Shown piece after piece: positions 10,518 through 18,722 of a stretch of DNA of 64,000 nt. The stretch's first letter is position 1. Every line of letters starts with the position of its first letter. The position numbers and the translations under genes were made by a program. The notes below the pieces were generated by a model that had not been told where the DNA came from, did no database searches, and saw only the letters and a list, made by a program, of their open reading frames with translations. The stretch lies in the NCBI GenBank assembly GCA_026770025.1, contig JAMXDE010000010.1, positions 1,426,001 to 1,490,000 on the forward strand, written 5' to 3'. This DNA is from Craspedostauros australis (taxonomy: Eukaryota; Bacillariophyta; Bacillariophyceae; Mastogloiales; Achnanthaceae).

Positions 10518-11579
10518 ATGTATTCCATCATGATGTCCATCGGAATCACGAAGATGGTGCTGAAGATCATGGTGCTGGGTGCTGCCCTGCCGATGCTCAC
10601 CCTCTCTTTCCAATCTCCATCAACAGCTTCATGGGCTCCCGCGGTCCAACACAAGCACGGCATGGAGATTGCATTTGCCGATCACCGACGAGTTGGTTGG
10701 ATTCGGCCTGCATCAAGAACACAGGGCAATGTCGGAAGCATCACATCGCTCGGATCCACGGCGTCACCGCGTTCGCATTTTACGGCGTCCATGAAGGGAG
10801 ATGTTCAGCCTGCCCAGGCCACCCAAGTGATGCCGACGGAAAAGATAGCTGCGGATGATGCCAAGAATGACAAGGAAACCAAGTACGATTTGCCATGGTC
10901 CCAAATCCAAGAGTGGGCGTTGCGAGATCAGCTCCCCAAGTACACCATGATCCTGGCGCTCAAGAACGCGAACGGCGAGGAGGTCGCCGCTTCCTACGCA
11001 CTGTGGAGGAGCTTGACCACGGATGTTGCAGAATTGGCAGGCTATCCCGTCGACTTCCTGCAGCGCGTGCATGATGACTTGATTGCGCGCAACGCAACCA
11101 TATTGCAGAGCACTCCAAAGCAGTTGCCCTACATGGATTCCTACACGTTCTCATCTTCGGGCGGCGTGTCGGGAAACGTATTCGACGTGCCAGGCATCGC
11201 GGATGGCGCGAAGATCGAAACCTCCAAGGTCGATAACATCCAGTTGACGTTGCCGAAGGGATACATCCGCACGGCCGACGGTTCCGCAGCCTACGAACTG
11301 GGCATCACGGTGCAAACAACTCCCGAGGCGACCGATGGTGTGGTCAACGGCGCTGCAGCAGCTGGTGGCGCCATGCTCAATTCTGTCGCAAACGCGGCGA
11401 CAACTGCATCTGCGTCATCGTCGTCGTTATCTTCAGGAATCGGCAACGCTGTTGGCAATCAACTGACGGATGATCAGTTCCTGGTCCGCATGGGAACAAC
11501 GGCAGGTATAGCACTCACAGCTGCCACGGCCATGAACATGCTGTCTCACCATCTGACCGTCAATGTGTTTTGGGTCTGA
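10518..11579 (+). CDS. Unknown protein with plastid-type presequence
   Basis: Single-exon protein of 353 aa from the first ATG; the frame is open four codons upstream without an ATG, so 10518 or the internal Met at 10530 is the start. The N-terminus is a signal peptide (KMVLKIMVLGAALPMLTLS) followed by FQSPSTAS. Phe at the predicted +1 position and a Ser/Thr/Ala-rich stretch match bipartite plastid targeting in diatoms. The middle (about 115-210) looks folded: YDLPWSQIQEWALRDQLPKY, SYALWRSLTTDVAELAGYP, FLQRVHDDLIARNATIL. The C-terminal third is Ala/Ser rich and ends with a possible membrane segment (GTTAGIALTAATAMNML). I do not recognise a family and propose no function beyond likely plastid location. 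It is followed by the gene-poor interval. Confidence 0.7.
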   Translation: MYSIMMSIGITKMVLKIMVLGAALPMLTLSFQSPSTASWAPAVQHKHGMEIAFADHRRVGWIRPASRTQGNVGSITSLGSTASPRSHFTASMKGDVQPAQATQVMPTEKIAADDAKNDKETKYDLPWSQIQEWALRDQLPKYTMILALKNANGEEVAASYALWRSLTTDVAELAGYPVDFLQRVHDDLIARNATILQSTPKQLPYMDSYTFSSSGGVSGNVFDVPGIADGAKIETSKVDNIQLTLPKGYIRTADGSAAYELGITVQTTPEATDGVVNGAAAAGGAMLNSVANAATTASASSSSLSSGIGNAVGNQLTDDQFLVRMGTTAGIALTAATAMNMLSHHLTVNVFWV

Positions 11580-12182
11580 TGTCGTGAAGTCGGCAAGGTG
11601 AGGCACATACGTCCGTCAGAGTATTGTTAGTACAGATAGTATTGGTACCCGTCGTCATGTTGACAGGCAGAGGATGAACAAGAAGCAGTCAGAGCAATGA
11701 AGTGGGATGTTTCCACACAGTGGGCGATGCTGCGAGTATTGCCACACCACTTGCGTCTTTGGAGACAAGACTCTTCGCTGCTCTACATGCCAATACTCTG
11801 ATACATACACAAGCAGATTAGAGAAGAGAGGAGAGTGTTATTATTATTCTTATTGCCATAGTAGTCGCGTGTAGCAGTTCATGTTGTTTGTCCTCCTTTC
11901 CTTGTTCATTCACGACGCATGACCATGATTGGATCTGGACATTGTTTGAGGATGCGACCACATACGACTACGGATGTGTTTGCTATGGGTGGCGACAGAC
12001 GACTGTCTGAGACTTTGGAGAACGTTTACTATTATACCGACAGCCTGCGCCTCTCGTGGACAAACAAGATGGTCTGTTGAGGATGAGATGGTGGCGCGTA
12101 ACTGATCCTTTTACGATGCCAACGGTGACAACAAAGTGCCTGCGCTCCGGAGAGGTGGCTTCACACGAAGGTCATGGGTGAA

Positions 12183-12236
12183 ACAGAAGTGAACTGAAGC
12201 GAACTGAAGTGAACTGAGCTGGAGTGAAGTGAACTT
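12183..12236. repeat. 10-bp tandem repeat (GAACTGAAGT-like), about 5 degenerate copies
   Basis: Units such as AGTGAACTGA repeat with a 10-bp period and a few substitutions. The unit spacing is regular, so this is tandem duplication rather than random low complexity. Confidence 0.85.
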
Positions 12237-12262
12237 GGCCAACAGGTGAGGCGAGATGAGTT

Positions 12263-12279
12263 ACACACACACACACACA
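12263..12279. repeat. (AC)n dinucleotide repeat
   Basis: Uninterrupted AC repeat just left of the TIR element. Confidence 0.95.
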
Positions 12280-12401
12280 ATGGAGGCTGTTCAGCTGCTC
12301 GACGAACCGGGCCTGCGAGTGGAGAGTCGTTGAGAATGCAAGGAGTCATCGTCAGGGGGGAGGAACGAGCGGAGCCACCACCTCGATGCAGCCAGCGTCA
12401 T

Positions 12402-12425
12402 TAGAGGCCTATCGCATTTCACATT
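12402..12425 (+). repeat. Left terminal inverted repeat (24 bp)
   Basis: Exact reverse complement of 13481-13504. It begins with the presumed TA target site and ends with TTTCACATT. Confidence 0.93.
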
Positions 12426-13358
12426 CACACCCCTGTGTTCATGTCGCATGTGGCACTCACGTTCGGATTTCACATTGGTACTCGTGACTAGTTCGTGACC
12501 TAAACATATCGACGACCAACATGACTGAATTGGCTTCTCTTCTGTAGAATAGAGTTCGAGTTTAGACTGTTATGATCTGAATGCTTCGTTGCATGTTATC
12601 GCATCACTTGTTGAGACCAAAGGACGGTAGGATCGTTAATGGGTGTGCTCTGAGTTGCACGCAACGCACATCCCTCTTTCTCCTCTTAGGAGCTTCGTGT
12701 TGTGAGAGTTTCGCTGCCATCTCTTCTGTCTCAACTTTGCCACTAACAGAGGTCCGGTAACGTATGCGCAAGCATTTTGTCCCTGATAATTCATGGCTTG
12801 TTCAAGGCTCTGTTGCGAATAATGATGGCAGAGACCTCTTGATCACCGTATCATGGAGATAGATCAGCAGTTTGTTGTCCAATAGAAGCTTTATACGCAG
12901 TCTACGCAGAACTATTGCGATTGCGTGTTGGGTTGGTTGGAGACCACCAACGACTTCCGATATGGCAGTCAGGATCTCCAAAGGATGAACATCCGCCTTG
13001 GTCGAAGTTCCTGGTCGTATCTGACTACACTAATCCTCAGAGCATCAGCAACACGCCGCGTATGTTGTATCGGATGAAATAGGATATAAGCAAAGAATCC
13101 TCAGCTGGATCATGAAGGGAGCCTTTGCTATTTGCGCGCGGATATCATAAGTGAAGCTTACAGGCATATTCGACATCGCAATCACTCTCTATTGCTCCAT
13201 GCACCCCTCATTCGGAATGCTAGTTTCATCATCACTAGCATCTCAAAAAATTTTCAATAGCACGACAAGGACGACTCAACATTGCTGCAAATGAAGAGAA
13301 ATGATTGGCCGTTGGTTTCGTTCCAACACGTGGAAGGTTGGATTGCCGGGACTGCAAT

Positions 13359-13406
13359 GTGAAACTCAATTGCGTTTTTGGCTCCTAAAACGCAATCGAG
13401 TTTCAC
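13359..13406. repeat. 20-bp hairpin with 8-nt loop inside the TIR element
   Basis: Arm 13359-13378 (GTGAAACTCAATTGCGTTTT) and arm 13387-13406 are inverted copies with one mismatch in 20, separated by TGGCTCCT. The left arm lies next to an AATGTGAAA subterminal motif. It may be a nested inverted duplication of the element end or simply a stable structure in transcripts. Confidence 0.9.
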
Positions 13407-13480
13407 TTTCCGAGGGGGAAGTTCGCATGTTGCCCCTCTAAAAATATCATTATCAGGTTATTTTGTACCGTGGGACTCCC

Positions 13481-13504
13481 AATGTGAAATGCGATAGGCC
13501 TCTA
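13481..13504 (-). repeat. Right terminal inverted repeat (24 bp)
   Basis: Exact reverse complement of 12402-12425, followed directly by unrelated flank (TTGTCTCG). It is preceded by GGGACTCCC, which resembles the GGGACTG before the inner motif at 13355. Confidence 0.93.
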
Positions 13505-15444
13505 TTGTCTCGACGATTTTATGTTGTTCGGCATGTTCGCCTGGACTGTCGACACAGGCGAGATAACCCCCCGACCGTTGGTCGGAGTAAGTTTGGTTGG
13601 GATTCGTGACGATGGTTGCGGTTGCGGTTGTTGAGAGCGAATATTTCGAGGGAGCAACAACACATGGGAACAATGCTCCAAAAGCCACGAAGCGCAACGG
13701 GCCGTTCTCTTGGTTGGCGGAAGAGGAGGGAAAGACGAAGACAGGAGCGGAGAAGGGAGGGACATTCGGAGAAAAGCGGATTTTATGAAAAGCATCGGTG
13801 GCATCCGCTCGTGTTGTGATGAATGATGTCGTGGATGGACTGCGCAGTCCACCGACCAGTTCCCAACAGCCAACGAGTTTACGTTCACACATGCAGATTC
13901 AGTTAAGGACGTCTGTTGGAATGTGCCAACGACAAGGCGGTTCATGCGGGAGACAAAACATAGACACCGACAGCCGAGGAAGGCCATCGGAGAATCGCAC
14001 CACACCACATCGCATCACAAATCACATTCGAAGAGGCACCCACGAGAAATTTGCCTTTTACGAATCACGTCAAAAATGTTAGCCCAACGGAGAACGTTCC
14101 TTCCCCTCGTTGTGTTGTGCTGTGCTGTGTTGTGGATTGTGTATCGATACTCGCGATAAAACTCAGCACAATAGTACAAGTGGAACGAGTACTACAATGA
14201 TCTATTATCCCTCCCTGAAGCTGCGCCATCGGGTCACGCGATGTCATCCGAGGACAGGGATGGATCTTTACTTAGGGTACTCGACTCCCACCTTCCGATT
14301 TGAGCTGAGGGGAAATTTAGTGGCTAAACTGACATCCCATGTGTTCCTGCTTTCTGTTGCTCTTCCTCCACCTCTGTAGACTTGCTATCGCGACATCAAC
14401 TCTGTGAAAAAACTAAAATGAGTATCCAGCGCCAAGAGAGCCTAGTCGCATTGCCATCATCATCATCATCATCACCTCCATGGTTCTGCTTTGATTTGTG
14501 AGATGCAGTCTTCATCCATTCGTATGGCATCTTGATTCACTCGTTTAGCAGCAATTGAATCGACAGTTCTGTCAGGTGAAGCAAGGGTCATCGGCATGCC
14601 TTGTCTTGTTGCTCGTGGTCGTTCTTGGGTGGGATCTTGCGAGCCCTGGGAGATTCAAAGAGAGATAGAGGAGCATCTGGAAGGATTGCTATCCTCCGCC
14701 TTCGCCGGGCAGGGGGACGAGGAGGGCGGGACTTCATGCTTCCTTCGCATGTGTGTCAGTGGATGTCTTCGTGACCCATCGTTATGCAACGGACAGATGG
14801 GGACGCAGGCGTTACCGTGTGGTGCATTTCCAACGGATAATCGAACCTCCTTTTTTCGGATATGGTTTTTATTAATGACTAAATACTACATACCCTCAGC
14901 GACATCGCGTGTGACTTGACACGTTCTAAACATATCTGTTGGAACGAGCCAGCCAGCGGGGTGCGCCGCCATGAAATATTGCATCCAACCATTACGGCGC
15001 CACGCAGACTTTATTGTGAGTTCCCTGAACACGGGCCACAACATCGCCAGGAACAGCAACAGCGCGTGCTCTTGTTCGTCGACCAGGCAAGGCAGCCCCC
15101 TCCCTCCTGCATCCAACGAATACACGAGTGTACCCGGAATTGTGCTCTGCTCCCAATTCGCAACACACAACGCATCGTACCAGAGTGGGGGTGCCCGCAC
15201 CAGCATCATCGTCGCCATCATCGTCACAACTTGGCCATCAATCCGCGCGACAATCGCAGCATTGCTATCCTTGGGATCCTTGTGTCTATAATTCTGCGAT
15301 CGGAGTCTCCATCAAGCCTTTCGAGTTGGACCAACAGCAGCAGCAATACTCCACCACGACAGCTACGGCCTATACCAAACACCACTGGTGTTCTGTTAGC
15401 AACAGCAGCAAAGCAGACGAAAAGAGAAGCGGAAATTCGAGAAG
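13505..15444. other. Gene-poor interval, right part
   Basis: About 1.9 kb without a supported gene. ORFs up to 168 codons exist on both strands (for example 13502-14008 minus, 14886-15227 minus), but none shows a recognisable motif. It holds a (CAT)n run at 14455-14474. The last few hundred bases, rich in CAGCAGCAACA, are probably the promoter and leader of the DUF6824 gene. Confidence 0.5.
14455..14474. repeat. (CAT)n trinucleotide repeat
   Basis: Six to seven perfect CAT units in the gene-poor interval. Confidence 0.93.
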
Positions 15445-17679
15445 ATGGCATCCACAATGAGCGAGACTGTGCTGAAGGACGGTCGCATCCTGCCATCGGC
15501 CAGCCAAGACAACGGGGACAAGATGATGAGAGGCCAGGCCGAGAACGAGGGCGTGGAGGTGGTCCTGGGCGGCGACAAGATGGGGGACAGCATGATGGGA
15601 ACCTCCCCTCGCGCATCGCAAGACCAGAATGTGTTCCGTCCGCCGCGTCCTGTCCGACCTCGCGCCGTCCGAGCGCAGGGAGCAGCAGGAGCACCGTCAT
15701 CGCACGTCCCAAGCACCGGTTCCTTCGGAGGGTACGGGCACCGACACCCAGCTGCCGACTACGCGCACCGATCGCCGTACGCAGTCCCATACAACCCATC
15801 GGGCTCCTTTGACGACGGCTACCACTCCCAGAGCCACCAGAGCCACCAGAGCCACTACAGTCCCCACGCCAACTACCCCCATCCAGGAAGTCAGGCCGAT
15901 GCGGTCAACGTCATCTCACCGAGCCACAAGCCCGGCGCAACCACCAGCCCCACGAGACCACCATCGCACCATGCCCGCCAACACTACCAGTACCCGCCAG
16001 CATCGCCTGTCAGCCGTCCAGAGGCACCCGTGACGAGCGCTTCGTCTCCGCCAAGGCTGCGGAGGTACGGCATGCCGCCGCGCGAAGGACCGTACTCTGC
16101 GGCGCAGCGAGGTGCAGCCCATCCAGCCGGACCCAGCGCAGGCAGACCGGAGGATGAACACCACCAGTACCAGTACCCACCTCCGCCACCGCCCAATGGA
16201 CCCAGGGGCGGACCGCCGGTGGTCGCAGACTCCTTCGACTCGGACCACTACTCGGCCCATCACTCGCACGCCTCCCATCCTTCCCACCCAACAACACCGG
16301 ATGTGCCGCACTACGCACCGCCACGAAGCGACTACCGCGCTCCTCCGCAGTACAGCGGCAGCTCCTTCGGCACCGGCAGCTTCGACAGCCACGGACCATC
16401 TCGCTACGATGACTACCGCTACTCAGGCTACTCGCCGCACCGCCAACCGGAATCGCCCTATCCAAGGTACCCCTCCTCCTACTCCGCATACTCCCCAGGC
16501 GGCTACTACGATTCGTACCAGTCGCCCTACCCGGAGTACAACCGCAGCATGACGAGAGGCCCGCATGGCTACGACGACATGGGCCGTCACGGGTACGGCT
16601 CGAAGGCCATCTCGCCCGAGAAGGCGAGCAACGGGATGCTCCTGCCAGCAGCGGCCCACGAGATCGACTTCGAGGTCACCGACCCTCCGATGGAGCCGGT
16701 GACGCCCCCGTCCCTCAAACCAGTATGCGACTCACCAGGCAATGTCAACGCCTTCGATGTCCTCCTCGGCCGTGGGGGAGGCACGAACTCGCAGATTGGA
16801 AACAGGAGATTCCGCAAGCTTGTGCAGGAATTCCAGCCAACCTACCTCATGGCCAGACGCAAGGAGAAGCCCTTGCTGGCACGCACCATCGTCCTCATCA
16901 TCCGAAAGCGCGGTGGCCGTTTCTTGAAGAAGAACGACGAAAGCGGCCACCTCTACGAGGTCGGCGACGCCAAGGCGGAGGCCAAGACATCGCAGGCCCT
17001 ACGGGAAGGGCTGGATGTCAGAGCGACCCGCAGCGCCACCAACGCCGACAAGAAGAAGAAGAAGAAGGCCAAGAACCCAGATGGCTCCGACAAGGCACCT
17101 GACACACCAGCTGGCGCTTCGACCACGACCAGCGCAGCAGACACACCAGGAACCGCAGCTTCGGCAGGCGACTCGCCAGGTGCCCACATGAAGATGGACG
17201 ATGAAGACGACCACGACGATGACAACAACAGCACCGCCAATCGTCGTGAAGGCAGCATGCTGAACTCTCCTCCGATACTGCCGAAGCTGCAGGGGGAGAA
17301 GCCGGCCGAACACAAGACCGCCACCCGCCCAGGGTCGCCGGACAACATGCACTTCCGTAAGCGAAGGCGTGTGCGTTCCGGAGATGGATCCAGAACCGTC
17401 ATGGGCAGCCTGCACGACAAGCTGTTCTCCGAGTTCTGCCCCCCACGCGCCGATCTTGCCCGCGCCCCAAGCCCCATCGCAGACGATTCGTCGGTCGTGA
17501 AGACACCAGAGCGACCGCGTGCGGCTGCTGAGAAGCAGAACGACGATGAAGACGCCGCCTTCCAGGCCGCCCAGTGCAACACAGCAGGTGGATGCGCAGG
17601 CATCGCCCTGGACGTCGTCACGGGAGCTGCATCCGGCAGCTTCTTCCTTGGCCCACGCAAGTGGAAATCGGAACAGTGA
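15445..17679 (+). CDS. DUF6824-domain protein, long form
   Basis: A 744-aa protein. Residues about 1-430 are Ser/Tyr/Pro/His rich and disordered (SHQSHQSHYSPH, YSGYSPHRQPESPYPRY, YSAYSPGGYYDSYQSPY). Residues about 433-530 form the DUF6824 domain: FDVLLGRGGGTNSQIGNRRF, RKLVQEFQPTYLMARRKEK, RGGRFLKKNDESGHLYEVG and KTSQALREGLDVR. It is followed by a lysine run (KKKKKKAKN), an acidic run (DDEDDHDDDN) and another basic cluster (FRKRRRVRSG), which look like nuclear signals. The domain is conserved and widespread in diatoms, but its biochemical role is not established to my knowledge. DNA or RNA binding is only an inference from the basic, Gly-rich motif and the nuclear signals. A shorter paralogue lies 10 kb downstream. 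The start ATG gives MASTMSETVLKDG; no better ATG is seen upstream. Confidence 0.85.
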   Translation: MASTMSETVLKDGRILPSASQDNGDKMMRGQAENEGVEVVLGGDKMGDSMMGTSPRASQDQNVFRPPRPVRPRAVRAQGAAGAPSSHVPSTGSFGGYGHRHPAADYAHRSPYAVPYNPSGSFDDGYHSQSHQSHQSHYSPHANYPHPGSQADAVNVISPSHKPGATTSPTRPPSHHARQHYQYPPASPVSRPEAPVTSASSPPRLRRYGMPPREGPYSAAQRGAAHPAGPSAGRPEDEHHQYQYPPPPPPNGPRGGPPVVADSFDSDHYSAHHSHASHPSHPTTPDVPHYAPPRSDYRAPPQYSGSSFGTGSFDSHGPSRYDDYRYSGYSPHRQPESPYPRYPSSYSAYSPGGYYDSYQSPYPEYNRSMTRGPHGYDDMGRHGYGSKAISPEKASNGMLLPAAAHEIDFEVTDPPMEPVTPPSLKPVCDSPGNVNAFDVLLGRGGGTNSQIGNRRFRKLVQEFQPTYLMARRKEKPLLARTIVLIIRKRGGRFLKKNDESGHLYEVGDAKAEAKTSQALREGLDVRATRSATNADKKKKKKAKNPDGSDKAPDTPAGASTTTSAADTPGTAASAGDSPGAHMKMDDEDDHDDDNNSTANRREGSMLNSPPILPKLQGEKPAEHKTATRPGSPDNMHFRKRRRVRSGDGSRTVMGSLHDKLFSEFCPPRADLARAPSPIADDSSVVKTPERPRAAAEKQNDDEDAAFQAAQCNTAGGCAGIALDVVTGAASGSFFLGPRKWKSEQ

Positions 17680-18722
17680 ACGCTACCTCACGCTGGGACC
17701 GCGTTATGAAGTCACAATCCGATGCAGTGATCCTTCCGGCGCATCCAATCCATTGCGACGAAGACACACGATCACGAAGGGAGTAACACACACCACCACC
17801 AACAACAGCAGCAACGCCAACAACTGCAGTGGCAGCAATAATCACCACTGCAGCAGCAAATAGCAAACTAAAGATTTAGACAGGGGATGAAAATCAACAC
17901 GATACAATGAGGTTTGTTGTTCTACTTGTCGAAGGTCGAGATCGCTCTTCGGAAGGAGGCGTGGGCTATCCCAAAGAGTCGCATGGTGGGTCTCCCTCTC
18001 TCGACGCAAGATACGAAAGTTGGCGCGAAGGCAGTGCCGCAATAGCAGGTTTCCCAAGGTGTCTCAAATCTGCACGAGTAATGGACCATGGCTATCCCGA
18101 CTATTCCCAGCATCTTCCTTGGCGCAAGCCAGAGTCAATGTTGTATTCAAAGCGATGGGGATCCCAATACTCATACATACTCGTACGGCATGTGCATGTA
18201 CATCGATTTTTGGACTCTCTCGTATGCAGCGTTTCCATGCGCTGCATGTATGGTGCTTTTACAAACTAAAATCAACGACGATTCCACACTATTGATTGGT
18301 AAGCCACCTTCTATGGACAGAGATGGAGGTGAAGGTGAAGAGGAGGCGAAGCATTGGTCGGTGGATAGTTGTATTATCGTGAAAAGGTGGCTGTGCTGAT
18401 TACGAGGCGCATCACGCACGTCAGTCCTCCCTCCGTATCGCTATCACCAATCCAATTTCCGGCCCGTTTTTTTTTTTGGCTGGCGGAGGACCACCTGTTT
18501 TGACACGAAGCAGGACAAACAGGTGGTGTTGCCGTTTTGTCGCAGTGCGCAACGCTGTCGCCATTGGCAAAATCCAACGCCATGGAAACGACATAAATTC
18601 ATCATAACACAGAAAATCGCATCTTCGTTTGGCGCAGTGATCATTGGGCAATTGGACGAGACAGCTACAGACCATACATACACAAACCAACCACCAAGCA
18701 GCAGACAAAGTCAATACACGCC
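17680..18722. other. Intergenic region upstream of the RRM gene
   Basis: About 1.04 kb. It begins with the CAACAACAGCAGCAACGCC-rich 3' flank of the DUF6824 gene and includes a run of T at 18469-18477. Short ORFs of 60-190 codons overlap on both strands without recognisable domains. Confidence 0.5.

Larger units (their letters stand above)
11580..12401. other. Gene-poor interval, left part
   Basis: Contains the 3' flank of the preceding gene, a 10-bp tandem repeat and an AC dinucleotide run (listed separately). No coding signal is seen on either strand. Confidence 0.55.
12402..13504. mobile_element. Non-autonomous or decayed TIR DNA transposon, about 1.1 kb
   Basis: The two ends are a perfect 24-bp inverted repeat, TAGAGGCCTATCGCATTTCACATT at 12402-12425 and its exact reverse complement at 13481-13504. 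The flanks outside the repeats are unrelated. Each end terminates in TA, so the likely target-site duplication is TA, as in Tc1/mariner-like elements. The TTTCACATTG motif recurs near both ends (12468-12478, and inverted at 13355-13364), as expected for subterminal transposase-binding sites. The interior has stops in all frames and no long ORF, so any transposase is absent or eroded. Superfamily is inferred only from the TA ends. This call rests on direct comparison of the ends and needs a copy-number search for confirmation. Confidence 0.75.

Noticed and set aside
13502-14008. 168-codon and 144-codon minus-strand ORFs by the TIR element
   Set aside because: They begin at the element edge, overlap each other and lack any recognisable motif or transposase signature.
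14886-15227. 113-codon minus-strand ORF
   Set aside because: Some protein-like stretches, but no homology recognised and no splice context; not supported well enough to call.
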